Shown: in pieces, positions 24,950 through 33,035 of the stretch
Numbering within the stretch: the first letter of the stretch is position 1
How the letters are laid out: every line of letters starts with the position of its first letter
Notes under the pieces: generated by a model
What the model saw: only the letters and a program-made list of their open reading frames with translations
Told to the model about the DNA's origin: nothing
Databases searched by the model: none
Made by a program: the position numbers and the translations under genes
Source: Proteobacteria bacterium UBA2363
GTDB taxonomy: Bacteria; Pseudomonadota; Gammaproteobacteria; Xanthomonadales; UBA2363
Reading direction: 5' to 3'
DNA length: 64,000 nucleotides
Assembly: GCA_002344355.1 (NCBI GenBank)
Contig: DDTN01000029.1
Span: 46,379-110,378 of the forward strand

Positions 24950-25734
24950 CCGATCAGCCCATCGACCGGCGATGACGCGTTGGCATGGCGCCGGCGCGGG
25001 ATGCGGCCGGCGAGGAAGGCGTCGCGGCCGGCCTCGACCGCCAGGCGCATCGCCCGCGCCATCCGCACCGGGTCGCGGGCGCCGGCGATGGCGGTGTTCA
25101 TGAGCACGCCGTCGCAGCCCAGCTCCATGGCGATGGCGGCGTCGGAGGCGGTGCCGACGCCGGCGTCGACCAGCACCGGCACCCTGGCGTTGTCGACGAT
25201 CTCCAGAAGGTTCCAGCGGTTCTGGATGCCCAGGCCGGAACCGATCGGCGCCGCCAGGGGCATCACCGCGACCGCGCCGAGCTCCTCGTAGCGGCGCGCC
25301 AGCACCGGGTCGTCGCTGCAGTAGACCATCACCTGGAACCCTTCGCGGACCAGGGTCTCGGTGGCCCGCACGGTCTCGACCACGTCCGGGTAGAGGGTGG
25401 TGCGGTCGCCCAGCACCTCCAGCTTGACCAGGCTGTGGCCGTCCAGCAGCTCGCGCGCCAGGCGCAGGGTGCGCACCGCCTCGTCGGCGCTGTAGCAGCC
25501 GGCGGTGTTGGGCAGGATGGTGTAGCGCTCCGGCGGCAGCACGTCGAGCAGGTTCGGCTGCGAAGGGTCCTGGCCGATGTTGCTGCGGCGGATCGCGACG
25601 GTGACGATCTCCGCGCCGGCCGCCTCGGTGGCGCGTGCGGTCTCGTCGAGGTCCCTGTACTTGCCGGTGCCGGTGAGCAGACGCGAGCGGTAGCGGCGGC
25701 CGGCGATCACCAGGCCGTCGTCGGACCCGGCCAC
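24946..25734 (-). CDS. thiG: Thiazole synthase
   Basis: A 262-residue TIM-barrel enzyme that forms the thiazole phosphate moiety of thiamine from deoxyxylulose phosphate, dehydroglycine and ThiS-thiocarboxylate. It shows L-L-T-G-T-G-K-Y at the N-terminus, the Schiff-base Lys in L-V-K-L-E-V-L-G-D, and the phosphate-binding G-V-G-T-A-S-D and N-T-A-I-A. The start is a GTG one base after the thiS stop, giving tight coupling. No TPP riboswitch is visible upstream of the unit. Confidence 0.96.
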   Translation of the reverse strand: MAGSDDGLVIAGRRYRSRLLTGTGKYRDLDETARATEAAGAEIVTVAIRRSNIGQDPSQPNLLDVLPPERYTILPNTAGCYSADEAVRTLRLARELLDGHSLVKLEVLGDRTTLYPDVVETVRATETLVREGFQVMVYCSDDPVLARRYEELGAVAVMPLAAPIGSGLGIQNRWNLLEIVDNARVPVLVDAGVGTASDAAIAMELGCDGVLMNTAIAGARDPVRMARAMRLAVEAGRDAFLAGRIPRRRHANASSPVDGLIG

Positions 25735-25735
25735 C

Positions 25736-25936
25736 TCAGCCGCCGCCGATGGCATGGACCACCTCGACCCGGTCGCCGGGCGCCAGCGTCTGCTGGCCGT
25801 GGCGGCTGCGCGGCACGATGCTGCGGTTGAGCTCGACCGCCACGCGGCGGCCCTCGAGGCCGGCGGTCGCCAGCAGGTCGGCCACGGTGGCCGCTTCGGC
25901 GACCTGCAGCGGTTCTCCGTTGAACACGATTTCCAT
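25736..25936 (-). CDS. thiS: Sulfur carrier protein ThiS
   Basis: A 66-residue ubiquitin-fold carrier ending in G-G-G, with the terminal Gly-Gly needed for adenylation and thiocarboxylate formation. Typical N-terminus M-x-I-x-x-N-G-E and V-x-L-L-x-x-x-x-L motifs are present. It is first in thiS-thiG-trmB-permease. A TACAAT hexamer ends only 6 bases before the ATG, so the mRNA may be leaderless; there is no Shine-Dalgarno sequence. Confidence 0.94.
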   Translation of the reverse strand: MEIVFNGEPLQVAEAATVADLLATAGLEGRRVAVELNRSIVPRSRHGQQTLAPGDRVEVVHAIGGG

Positions 25937-26113
25937 GGCGCGATTGTAACCCCGGGCGACAGCGGGCGGGCCGGCCGGCCAGGTCCGGGGCGGCCGGCCC
26001 CGGCGCCGCCCGCCGGTCGCCCCGGTCCCGGCGGTGGCGCCCCGCAGCGACCCGGTCGCCGGTCCGGCAATGCGGCTAGGATGGCGCGACCACCAACCGG
26101 AGGAGGCGCGGCC

Positions 26114-26530
26114 ATGTTCAAGGAGTTCAGGGAATTCGCGGTCAAGGGCAACGTCCTGGACCTGGCCACCGGCTTCATCATGGGCGCGGCGTTCACCGCC
26201 ATCGTCAGTTCGCTGGTCGACCACGTGATCATGCCGCCGATCGGCCTGGTCCTGGGCAACATCGATTTCAGCGAACTGTTCGTCAACCTGTCCGGCACCG
26301 ACTACGCGACGCTGTCCGCGGCCCAGGAAGCCGGCGCGCCGGTGATCGCCTACGGACTGTTCATCAACGCCGTGATCAAGTTCGTGATCGTCGCCTTCGT
26401 GCTGTTCCTGCTGATCCGCCAGGCCAACCGCTTCAAGCGCAAGGAGGAGGCCGCGCCCGCCGCGCCGCCCGCAGAGCAGGTCCTGCTGACGGAGATCCGC
26501 GACCTGCTGCGGCAGCAGCGCGGCCAGTAG
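26114..26530 (+). CDS. mscL: Large-conductance mechanosensitive channel
   Basis: A 138-residue MscL with the N-terminal amphipathic helix F-K-E-F-R-E-F-A-x-K-G-N-V-L-D-L-A, two membrane helices (about 16-45 and 75-105), a periplasmic loop and a C-terminal helix L-L-T-E-I-R-D-L-L. It opens under membrane tension to release solutes on osmotic downshock. AGGAGG lies about 8 bases before the ATG, and a TAGGAT hexamer near 26078 could be the -10. Confidence 0.97.
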   Translation: MFKEFREFAVKGNVLDLATGFIMGAAFTAIVSSLVDHVIMPPIGLVLGNIDFSELFVNLSGTDYATLSAAQEAGAPVIAYGLFINAVIKFVIVAFVLFLLIRQANRFKRKEEAAPAAPPAEQVLLTEIRDLLRQQRGQ

Positions 26531-26626
26531 GCTTCGCGAGGGGCGGTCCGGTCCCGGGCCTGGCCGGCCGGCCGGCGTCCGGGGGCGTGGCGGCGCCCCG
26601 CCGGCGCCGCTAGAATCGACGCCGCC

Positions 26627-26700
26627 GCGGGTGTAGCTCAATGGCAGAGCAGAAGCTTCCCAAGCTTACGACGAGGGTTCGATTCCCTTCACCCGCTCCA
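26627..26700 (+). tRNA. tRNA-Gly (anticodon CCC)
   Basis: A 74-base cloverleaf with encoded CCA. Acceptor stem GCGGGTG pairs with CACCCGC, discriminator T, D arm GCTC/GAGC, T arm AGGGT-TCGATTC-CCT type, and anticodon loop TTCCCAA with CCC at 26659-26661. The outermost anticodon-stem pair is G-A, a mismatch against the usual pairing. The sequence resembles E. coli glyU. A TAGAAT hexamer at 26611-26616 is a plausible -10. Confidence 0.95.
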
Positions 26701-26729
26701 GCATCCCCTGCCCGCCCCGGTGATCCGAC

Positions 26730-27167
26730 ATGGCCGACGCTCCTCTTGTAGTCGGCTGGCGCGAATGGCTGCGCCTGCCTGCGCTGGGGATCCCGGCGAT
26801 CAAGGCCAAGGTCGACACCGGCGCGCGCTCGTCGGCCCTGCACGTCGACCGCCTGGAGGCGTTCAGCGTCGGGGGAGCGCCCTGGGTGCGCTTCTCGCTG
26901 CGTCCCGCCTCGGCGATCGCCACGATCGAGGCCGAAGCCCCGGTGCTCGACCGCCGGCCGGTCACCGATTCCGGCGGCCGGACCAGCGAGCGACCGTTCA
27001 TCGTCACCGACGTCGAACTGGCGGGTCGCCGCTGGCCGATCGAAGTGAACCTGACCAGCCGGACCAACATGCTGTTCCCCATGCTGCTCGGCCGCACCGC
27101 CATGGCCGGCCGCCTCTGGGTCGACCCGGCCCGGTCCTATTGCCTCGGCACCCCGGACGACCCGTGA
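26730..27167 (+). CDS. Retropepsin-like putative ATP-dependent zinc protease (RimB-type)
   Basis: A 145-residue protein with the aspartic-protease-like signature K-V-D-T-G-A-R-S-S-A-L-H (about residues 27-38), and T-S-R-T-N-M-x-F-P-M-L-L-G-R near the end. The family is annotated as an ATP-dependent zinc protease, but the D-T-G-A motif suggests a retropepsin fold. It overlaps rimK by a GTGA junction; in pseudomonads a similar small protease, RimB, acts with RimK in ribosome modification. The same role is inferred here from order. Confidence 0.85.
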   Translation: MADAPLVVGWREWLRLPALGIPAIKAKVDTGARSSALHVDRLEAFSVGGAPWVRFSLRPASAIATIEAEAPVLDRRPVTDSGGRTSERPFIVTDVELAGRRWPIEVNLTSRTNMLFPMLLGRTAMAGRLWVDPARSYCLGTPDDP

Positions 27168-28078
27168 AGCTCGCCATCCTGTCGCGCAACAGCAAGCTGT
27201 ACTCCACCCAGCGCCTGGTCGAGGCGGCGCGTGCGCGCGGCCACAGCGTGCGGGTGCTCGATCCCCTGCGTTGCTACATGCGCATCGCGCCCGGCGACTT
27301 CGAGATCCACTACAAGGGCAAGGAGCTGGCCGACTACGACGCCGTGCTGCCGCGCATCGGCACCTCGGTCAACAAGTACGGCACCGCGGTGCTGCGCCAG
27401 TTCGAGATGATGGGCGCCTACACCCCCAATCCCTCGGACGCGATCCTGCGCTCGCGCGACAAGCTGCGCGCGCACCAGCTGTTCGCCCGCGAGGGCATCG
27501 CCCTGCCGATCACCGTGTACGGCGACAACCCGGACGACACCGGCGACCTGCTGGCCATGCTCGGCCCACCGCCCTGCATCGTGAAGCTGGTCGAGGGCAC
27601 CCAGGGCAGCGGCGTGATCCTGGCCGAGAAGCCCTCGGCGGCGCGCAGCGTCATCGAGGCGTTCCGGGGCCTGTACGCGAACTTCCTGGTCCAGGAGTTC
27701 ATCGAGGAGGCGCAGGGCAGCGACCTGCGCTGCTTCGTGGTCGGCGGCCGGGTGGTGGCGGCGATGGAGCGCAGCGCCGCGGCCGGCGAGTTCCGGGCCA
27801 ACCTGCACCGCGGCGGCAAGGCCAGCGCGGTCGAGCTGTCGGCGGCGGAGACCGACCTGGCGATCCGGGCCTGCCGGGCGGTCGGCCTGAACATCGGCGG
27901 CGTCGACCTGCTGCGTTCCCGGCGCGGGCCGCTGGTCCTGGAGGTCAATTCGACGCCGGGCCTGGAAGGCATCGAGGCGGCCACCGGCATCGACGTCGCC
28001 GGCGCCATCGTCGCCTACATCGAGCAGCGCCTGCGCCGGAAGGCGCAGCCGGTGCCGCCCCGGCGCAACGGCGCCTGA
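27164..28078 (+). CDS. rimK: Ribosomal protein S6-glutamate ligase family (RimK)
   Basis: A 304-residue ATP-grasp ligase that adds glutamate residues to the C-terminus of ribosomal protein S6. Typical features: N-terminal M-K-L-A-I-L-S-R-N-x-x-L-Y-S-T, L-R-S-R-D-K, ATP-binding G-T-Q-G-S-G-V, and C-terminal L-E-V-N-S-T-P-G-L-E-G-I-E. The GTG start at 27164 overlaps the stop of the rimB-like gene, so the pair is translationally coupled. Confidence 0.95.
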   Translation: MKLAILSRNSKLYSTQRLVEAARARGHSVRVLDPLRCYMRIAPGDFEIHYKGKELADYDAVLPRIGTSVNKYGTAVLRQFEMMGAYTPNPSDAILRSRDKLRAHQLFAREGIALPITVYGDNPDDTGDLLAMLGPPPCIVKLVEGTQGSGVILAEKPSAARSVIEAFRGLYANFLVQEFIEEAQGSDLRCFVVGGRVVAAMERSAAAGEFRANLHRGGKASAVELSAAETDLAIRACRAVGLNIGGVDLLRSRRGPLVLEVNSTPGLEGIEAATGIDVAGAIVAYIEQRLRRKAQPVPPRRNGA

Positions 28079-28213
28079 GTCCGCTGGCGCACCGGCCGGA
28101 CCGGGACGGATGCCCGGCCGGTCGCCGGCAGGCGCCGCCGGCGCGTCCGCGAGGCGCGGCCCGAGGACCCGGCAGGCGGGACGGGTCGCCTTCCGGACGC
28201 CCTGGACGGTGCC

Positions 28214-28253
28214 GTTTAACGGAATCTTTCCCGGTTTTTAACAGGGACTTAAG
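28214..28253. promoter_or_regulatory. Phased direct repeats, possible OmpR/PhoP-type binding site
   Basis: GTTTAAC (28214), TTTTAAC (28236) and ACTTAAG (28247) lie at offsets of 22 and 33 bases, that is on an 11-base period typical of tandem OmpR/PhoP-family sites. A degenerate copy sits at 28225. The last copy ends 12 bases before the TAGACT -10-like box, where an activator would replace a poor -35. Confidence 0.45.
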
Positions 28254-28274
28254 CGCCGGCCGCGTAGACTTGCC

Positions 28275-28388
28275 CCATCGTAGGTCCTGCAGACACTCCA
28301 CCCTCAGGGACGGGGGGCAGGTTACGGTAATCGGGGCAGTTCCCATTGCACCCGGGGTGGCCAAGGGCCGCCCCGGGTTTCTTCTTTC
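28275..28388 (+). ncRNA. Candidate small RNA or attenuated leader
   Basis: The region runs from a likely start about 6 bases after TAGACT to an intrinsic terminator. The 5' part can fold with CCTGC (about 28286-28290) pairing with GCAGG (about 28317-28321) around inner CTCC/GGGG and CCC/GGG pairs. A second small GGGG/CCC hairpin follows, then the terminator. There is no open frame with a ribosome site. It could be an independent sRNA or a leader that controls the downstream two-component genes. I could not match it to a named family. Confidence 0.4.
28350..28388 (+). terminator. Intrinsic terminator ahead of the response-regulator gene
   Basis: ACCCGGGG-T-GGCC and GGCC-G-CCCCGGGT form a 12-pair stem with a 3-base loop (AAG), followed by TTTCTTCTTT. 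It is the best classical terminator in the window. Confidence 0.75.
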
Positions 28389-28460
28389 AGGGCCCCGGCG
28401 CCGGCGGCCGCCAGCGCTGGCGGCCTTGCGCGGTTCCGGGCCAAGGGCTAGCGTTCGGGC

Positions 28461-29147
28461 ATGCGCATCCTCGTCATCGAAGACCACCGCGACATCGCCG
28501 CCAACATCGGCGACTTCCTGGAAGACCAGGGCCACGAGGTCGATTTCGCCGCCGACGGCGTCACCGGGCTGCACCTGGCGGTCAGCCAGGACTTCGACAT
28601 CATCATCCTCGACCTCAACCTGCCCGGCATGGACGGCCTGGAAGTGTGTCGCCGGCTGCGCGAGGAGGCCCAGAAGAGCACCCCCGTGCTGATGCTGACC
28701 GCGCGCGACGCGCTCGACCAGAAGCTGGCCGGGTTCGAATCCGGCGCCGACGACTACCTGGTCAAGCCGTTCGCGCTGCAGGAGCTGGGCGCCCGGCTGG
28801 CGGCCCTGGGGCGCCGCCAGCGCAAGCCGGAGACCCGCGTGCTCAGCGTCGACGACCTCGAGTACGACCTCGACACCCTCACCGTCCGCCGCGACGGCCG
28901 CACCCTGACCGTCAATCCCACGGCCCTGCGCATCCTGCAGGTGCTGATGGAGTCCTCGCCGGCGGTGGTCACCCGCAGCGAGATCGAGACCCGGGTCTGG
29001 GGCGAGGAACTGCCCGACAGCGACTCCCTGCGGGTGCACATCCACAGCCTGCGCCAGGCGATCGACAAGCCCTTCGACAAGCCCCTCATCCACACCCGCC
29101 ATGGCATCGGATACCGGATCGCGGACCCGGACGCGGTTTCGGCATAG
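28461..29147 (+). CDS. OmpR/PhoB-family response regulator
   Basis: A 228-residue regulator with receiver domain (D8-D9-type acidic pair E7-D8, phosphoacceptor Asp51 in I-I-L-D-L-N-L-P-G-M-D-G, Lys102 in V-K-P-F) and a winged-helix domain (about 130-222, ending H-T-R-H-G-I-G-Y-R-I). It is paired with the kinase encoded at 29101, whose gene overlaps it by 47 bases. Phased TTAA repeats upstream may be its own binding site. The family (PhoP-, ColR- or other-type) is not assigned. Confidence 0.93.
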   Translation: MRILVIEDHRDIAANIGDFLEDQGHEVDFAADGVTGLHLAVSQDFDIIILDLNLPGMDGLEVCRRLREEAQKSTPVLMLTARDALDQKLAGFESGADDYLVKPFALQELGARLAALGRRQRKPETRVLSVDDLEYDLDTLTVRRDGRTLTVNPTALRILQVLMESSPAVVTRSEIETRVWGEELPDSDSLRVHIHSLRQAIDKPFDKPLIHTRHGIGYRIADPDAVSA

Positions 29148-30414
29148 GCTTCGCAGCCGCATCGTCATCGCCTTCGTCGTCTTCGGCACCCTGCTGACGA
29201 CGGCGTTCGCGCTGGCGACGCTGTACCTGCGCGACCGCCTCGAGAACGAGCTGATCATCGAGAACCTGCAGGCCGAGGTCGACAGCTTCGCGGCGTTCAA
29301 GCGGCAGAATCCGGAACCCGATGCGCAGTTCGCCTTCGAGCGCTTCAGCGCGGCGATCTACGGCGCCCACCGCTTCGCCAACATCCCGCTGGAATGGCAG
29401 GGCCTGGAGAGCGGCGTCCACGACCTGACCGAGCGCGCCGCCGACGGCAGCACCCGCCACTACAAGCTGGCGGTGCGCGCCGACGCCGACATCCGCGCCT
29501 TCCTTCGCTACGACGTCACCCAGGAGGAACTCGGCAAGCGCCAGATGATCGGCGCCCTCGGCCTGGCGCTGGCCGGCTTCACGGCGGTCGCCCTGCTGGT
29601 CGGCCTGTGGTCGTCGCGCCGGGTGATGAAGCCGGTCACCGACCTGGCGCAGCGGGTCGAGGACTTCGTCGGCCGCAGCGATCCGCAGCCGCTGGCGCCG
29701 CACTTCGCCGACGACGAGGTCGGCCAGCTCGCCGCCGCGCTGGACGGCTACGCCGGCCGCCTGACCGAGCTGGTCCGCCGCGACCGCGAGTTCAACGCCG
29801 ACGTCAGCCATGAGCTGCGCACGCCGCTGGCGGTGATCAAGGGCGCCGCCGAGCTGATCCTGGCCGGCGAGCTGCAGCCCAAGCTGCGCGAGCGCGTGCA
29901 ACGGATCGAGCGCGCCGCCCGCCAGTGCACCGACCTGATCAGCGCCCTGCTGATGCTGTCCCGCAACGAGCGCAACGTCGGCGCCGGCGAGCGCACCGAC
30001 ATCGCCCGGCTGTGCGCCCAGCTCATCGAGGACAACCGCCACACGGTGGCCGGCAAGCCGGTCGGGATCCGCCTGGAGACCCTGGCCGAACCGCGGGTGC
30101 TGGCGCCCGAGTCGGTGTTCGCGGTGGCGCTGGGCAACCTGGTCAGCAATGCCTGCAAGTACACCCGCGAAGGCGAGGTCGTGGTGCGCGTGCTCGAGGA
30201 CCGGGTCGAGGTGGTCGACACCGGCCCCGGGCTCAGCGAGGAGGACGCGGCGCGCGCCTTCGACCGCGGCTACCGCGGCAGCGCCGCCACCGGCACCGGC
30301 GGCGGCATCGGCCTGGCGATCGTCGGACGGCTCGGCCAGCTCTACGGATGGCGGGTCAGCCTGGTGCCGAGGCGCCCGAACGGCGCCACCGCCACCCTGG
30401 TCTTCGGGCGCTGA
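29101..30414 (+). CDS. Sensor histidine kinase, partner of the OmpR-type regulator
   Basis: A 437-residue kinase with two membrane helices (about 20-43 and 150-171) bounding a sensor region of about 105 residues, a HAMP-like linker, dimerisation domain with His237 in D-V-S-H-E-L-R-T-P-L, and a catalytic domain with N-L-V-S-N-A-C-K-Y, D-T-G-P-G-L and G-G-I-G-L-A-I-V. The start overlaps the end of the regulator gene, showing coupling; no better downstream start exists before the first helix. Confidence 0.92.
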   Translation: MASDTGSRTRTRFRHRLRSRIVIAFVVFGTLLTTAFALATLYLRDRLENELIIENLQAEVDSFAAFKRQNPEPDAQFAFERFSAAIYGAHRFANIPLEWQGLESGVHDLTERAADGSTRHYKLAVRADADIRAFLRYDVTQEELGKRQMIGALGLALAGFTAVALLVGLWSSRRVMKPVTDLAQRVEDFVGRSDPQPLAPHFADDEVGQLAAALDGYAGRLTELVRRDREFNADVSHELRTPLAVIKGAAELILAGELQPKLRERVQRIERAARQCTDLISALLMLSRNERNVGAGERTDIARLCAQLIEDNRHTVAGKPVGIRLETLAEPRVLAPESVFAVALGNLVSNACKYTREGEVVVRVLEDRVEVVDTGPGLSEEDAARAFDRGYRGSAATGTGGGIGLAIVGRLGQLYGWRVSLVPRRPNGATATLVFGR

Positions 30415-30441
30415 CCGGCGCCGCGGCGGGGACCCGGCGGG

Positions 30442-31362
30442 TCAGGATTTCTCCAGCCAGCCGTCCGGGTCGGGCGTGCTGCCGTCGAACAGCCCGAAGA
30501 ACAGCGCCTGCAGGCGACGGGTGAGCGGTCCGGGCCGGCCCTCGCCGACCGGCCGGCCGTCGACGCTGCGGATCGGCGTGATCTCGGCGGCGGTGCCGCA
30601 CATGAACACCTCGTCGGCCAGGTACAGGTACTCGCGCGGCAGGTCGCGCTCGACCACGGCGATGCCCTCGGCGCGCGCCAGCCGGACGATGCTGTCGCGG
30701 GTGATGCCGTCGAGGATGGCCGCCGACACCGGCGGCGTGTGCAGGGCGCCCTCGAAGACCAGGAACAGGTTCTCCCCGGCGCCTTCCGACAGCAGACCGT
30801 TGGCGGCCAGCGCGATGCCCTCGCCGAAACCCAGCCTGCGCGCCTCGCGGGCGATGAGCTGGCCGGACAGGTAGTTGCCGCCCGCCTTGGCGCCGGTGGG
30901 GATGGTGTTGGGCGCCATCCGTTGCCAGCTCGACACGCAGGCGTCGATGCCGCGCTCGAGCACGTCGGGACCCAGGTAGGGGCCCATCCGCCAGGCCGCC
31001 ACGGCGACCTCGATCGGTGTGTCCGCGCTCAGCCCGAAGCCGCCCAGGCCACGCCAGGCGACCGGCCTCAGGTAGGCCGCATCGAGTCCGTTGGCCGAGA
31101 GCACCTCGAAGCAGGCGGCGCGCAGCGCGGCCCGGTCGAACGGCAGCGCCATCTCGTGGATGCGCGCGGAGCTTTCCAGGCGGCGGAGGTGGTCGGTCAG
31201 CCGGAACACCCGCGCGCCATCGGGCGTGGCATAGCTGCGGATGCCCTCGAACACCGACGACCCGTAGTGGACCACATGCGACATCACGTGCAGGTTGGCA
31301 TCCCGCCAGGGCACGATGCGGCCGTTGAACCAGATCCACTCCGGGTAGTTCGCTGCTGCCAT
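30442..31362 (-). CDS. ilvE: Branched-chain amino acid aminotransferase
   Basis: A 306-residue class IV PLP aminotransferase that interconverts Leu, Ile and Val with their keto acids. Motifs: Y-I/W-F-N-G near the start, H-V-M-S-H-V-V-H-Y-G-S-S-V-F-E-G-I-R, the PLP-lysine context G-A-K-A-G-G-N-Y, S-E-G-A-G-E-N-L-F and G-T-A-A-E-I-T-P-I. The start at 31362 gives the usual family N-terminus; an open frame continues 19 codons upstream without a family match. Confidence 0.95.
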   Translation of the reverse strand: MAAANYPEWIWFNGRIVPWRDANLHVMSHVVHYGSSVFEGIRSYATPDGARVFRLTDHLRRLESSARIHEMALPFDRAALRAACFEVLSANGLDAAYLRPVAWRGLGGFGLSADTPIEVAVAAWRMGPYLGPDVLERGIDACVSSWQRMAPNTIPTGAKAGGNYLSGQLIAREARRLGFGEGIALAANGLLSEGAGENLFLVFEGALHTPPVSAAILDGITRDSIVRLARAEGIAVVERDLPREYLYLADEVFMCGTAAEITPIRSVDGRPVGEGRPGPLTRRLQALFFGLFDGSTPDPDGWLEKS

Positions 31363-31450
31363 GGCCTGCCCTGCCTGACGGGAAAGCGGCATGGTGCCGG
31401 GAATCGCCGCCGGCCGCACCTGGTACCGGCCGCGGCCGCGGGCCGGCGCG

Positions 31451-32704
31451 TCAGCGCTCGCTGTGCGCGGACGCCAGCTCCACGACGTCGCTGGCGACGG
31501 CGCGGCGCCGGCGCGGCCGCGGCGGCTGGCGCAGCAGGCGGTGGCGCTCCCGCTGCGGCGGCACCGGCACCGCCGGGCCCAGCAGCCGGGCCAGCGGCGC
31601 CCAGCCGGGAACCTGTTCCGCGCAGATCCGCAGGCAGGTCAGCAGCGGCACCGCCATCAGCAGGCCGACCACGCCCCACAGCCAGCCCAGCAGCAGCAGG
31701 GCCACGAACACCACGACCGGGTCCAGCGACATGCTGCGACCCAGCACCAGCGGGGTGACCAGCTGGCCCTCCAGGGTCTGGATGATCAGGAAGGTCACCG
31801 GTACCAGCAGGGCCTGCGCCGGTTCGTCGAACTGCGCGAAGCCGGCCAGGGTCAGCAGGAACAGACCGACCAGCGGCCCGACGTAGGGCGCGAAATTGAG
31901 CAGTGCCGCCAGGGCGCCCCAGAGCATCGGGTTCGCCACCCCCAGCAGGTGCAGGGCACCTGCGACGACGAGGCCGAGCACGGCGTTGATCGCGGTGATG
32001 GTCAGCACGTAGGTCGACAGCTGGTCCTGGGTATGGCGGGTGGTCTGGACCAGCCGCCGGCGCCCGGCGAAGCGCGGCGTCAGCGCCGCCGCCTTGCGGA
32101 GGATGGCATCGCCGTAGAGCAGCAGCAGGAAGGTCAGGAACACCACCACCACCAGGCTGGCGAGCAGCACCGGCAAGGCGGCAGTGAACTGCCGCACCAG
32201 GCGCGGCGGCGGCGGCGCTTCGGCGACCGCCGGGCGGCGGCCGCCGTCGCCGGCGTCGGTGGCCAGTTCGGCCAGGCGCTCGATGCTCTGGCTGGCGCTG
32301 CGCGAGACATCGTCGATCGGGCCGCGCCAGTCCCTGACCGCGCGCTCGATCCGCTCGACGCCGTCGGGCAGGGTGGCCAGGAAACCCTGCGCCGGCGTCG
32401 CCAGCATCGACAGGCCGCCGGCGGCGATCGCCAGCACGGTGCCGAGCACCACGAAGGCGGCGACCGGCCTGGGCACGTACCAGCGGCACAGGCGGCGCAC
32501 CGCCGGCGCCAGCAACAGGGAAAGCAGGCCGGCGAGCAGGATCGGCACCACCACCGCCTTGGCGAGGGCGAACGCGTACAGCGTCAACAGGGCCAGCATC
32601 GCGGCCAGCAGGCGGTTGCGCCAGCGGGCGCCGGTCAGTTCGCGACGTCGCCCCGGCGGCCTGCGTGCCGGGACCGCGACCGGCGGCTCAGGCTCGACGA
32701 CCAA
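31451..32704 (-). CDS. AI-2E family (PerM-like) permease
   Basis: A 417-residue membrane protein with about eight helices: a pair near 32-75, one near 85-105, and the conserved block near 170-365 containing N-F-A-P-Y-V-G-P and L-V-T-P-L-V-L-G-R-S-M-S-L-D-P-V-V-V-F. These proteins export small molecules or ions; some were linked to autoinducer-2, others to sodium. N- and C-termini are Arg-rich. The start is a TTG at 32704 overlapping the preceding gene by 17 bases, so it is uncertain. Confidence 0.85.
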   Translation of the reverse strand: MVVEPEPPVAVPARRPPGRRRELTGARWRNRLLAAMLALLTLYAFALAKAVVVPILLAGLLSLLLAPAVRRLCRWYVPRPVAAFVVLGTVLAIAAGGLSMLATPAQGFLATLPDGVERIERAVRDWRGPIDDVSRSASQSIERLAELATDAGDGGRRPAVAEAPPPPRLVRQFTAALPVLLASLVVVVFLTFLLLLYGDAILRKAAALTPRFAGRRRLVQTTRHTQDQLSTYVLTITAINAVLGLVVAGALHLLGVANPMLWGALAALLNFAPYVGPLVGLFLLTLAGFAQFDEPAQALLVPVTFLIIQTLEGQLVTPLVLGRSMSLDPVVVFVALLLLGWLWGVVGLLMAVPLLTCLRICAEQVPGWAPLARLLGPAVPVPPQRERHRLLRQPPRPRRRRAVASDVVELASAHSER

Positions 32705-33035
32705 GGTCCACCCCGGCGCCGTCGGGAGCGGCCGGTGCGGCCGGGACGCGAGCGACCCGGGCGGTGCGTGCGCGGGCGAGCGCCATGGCGCCGAACGGCG
32801 TGCTCGCCAGCTTCAGGGTCCAGGCGGCCCCCGTCGCTGCCACCGCCGCCACGGCGCGGATCGGCAGGCGGGCGGCCAGCAGCCCGGCCAGCAGGCCGCC
32901 ACCGACCCAGGCCAGCGGCGGCACCCGCCGCAGCGCGCCGCGCAGCCCGGCCACTGCGCCGCGGGTGCGGACGACGTGGTCGGCGACCACCACGGTGTCG
33001 GCGGCGACCCGCCGGCGCAGGGCGCGGATGCTCAT
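32688..33035 (-). CDS. Small hypothetical membrane protein of the YqjD-type cluster
   Basis: A 115-residue Arg/Ala-rich protein with one or two short hydrophobic stretches (about residues 40-62 and 63-75). Its ATG overlaps the stop of the holin-like gene (ATGA), so it is coupled. By position it corresponds to YqjK in the E. coli yqjCDEK cluster, but sequence similarity cannot be confirmed by eye. Confidence 0.55.
   Translation of the reverse strand: MSIRALRRRVAADTVVVADHVVRTRGAVAGLRGALRRVPPLAWVGGGLLAGLLAARLPIRAVAAVAATGAAWTLKLASTPFGAMALARARTARVARVPAAPAAPDGAGVDLGRRA

Larger units (their letters stand above)
28079..28460. other. 382-base gap with regulatory repeats and a candidate small RNA
   Basis: No protein gene is seen. 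The first about 120 bases (28079-28200) hold nothing recognisable. From 28214 there are phased TTAA-type direct repeats, a -10-like TAGACT (28265-28270), a structured stretch and a strong intrinsic terminator (28350-28388) that ends 72 bases before the response-regulator start. Confidence 0.6.

Noticed and set aside
25937..26113. Possible TPP riboswitch upstream of thiS
   Set aside because: The conserved CUGAGA and related blocks are absent, and the promoter seems to lie directly at the start codon.
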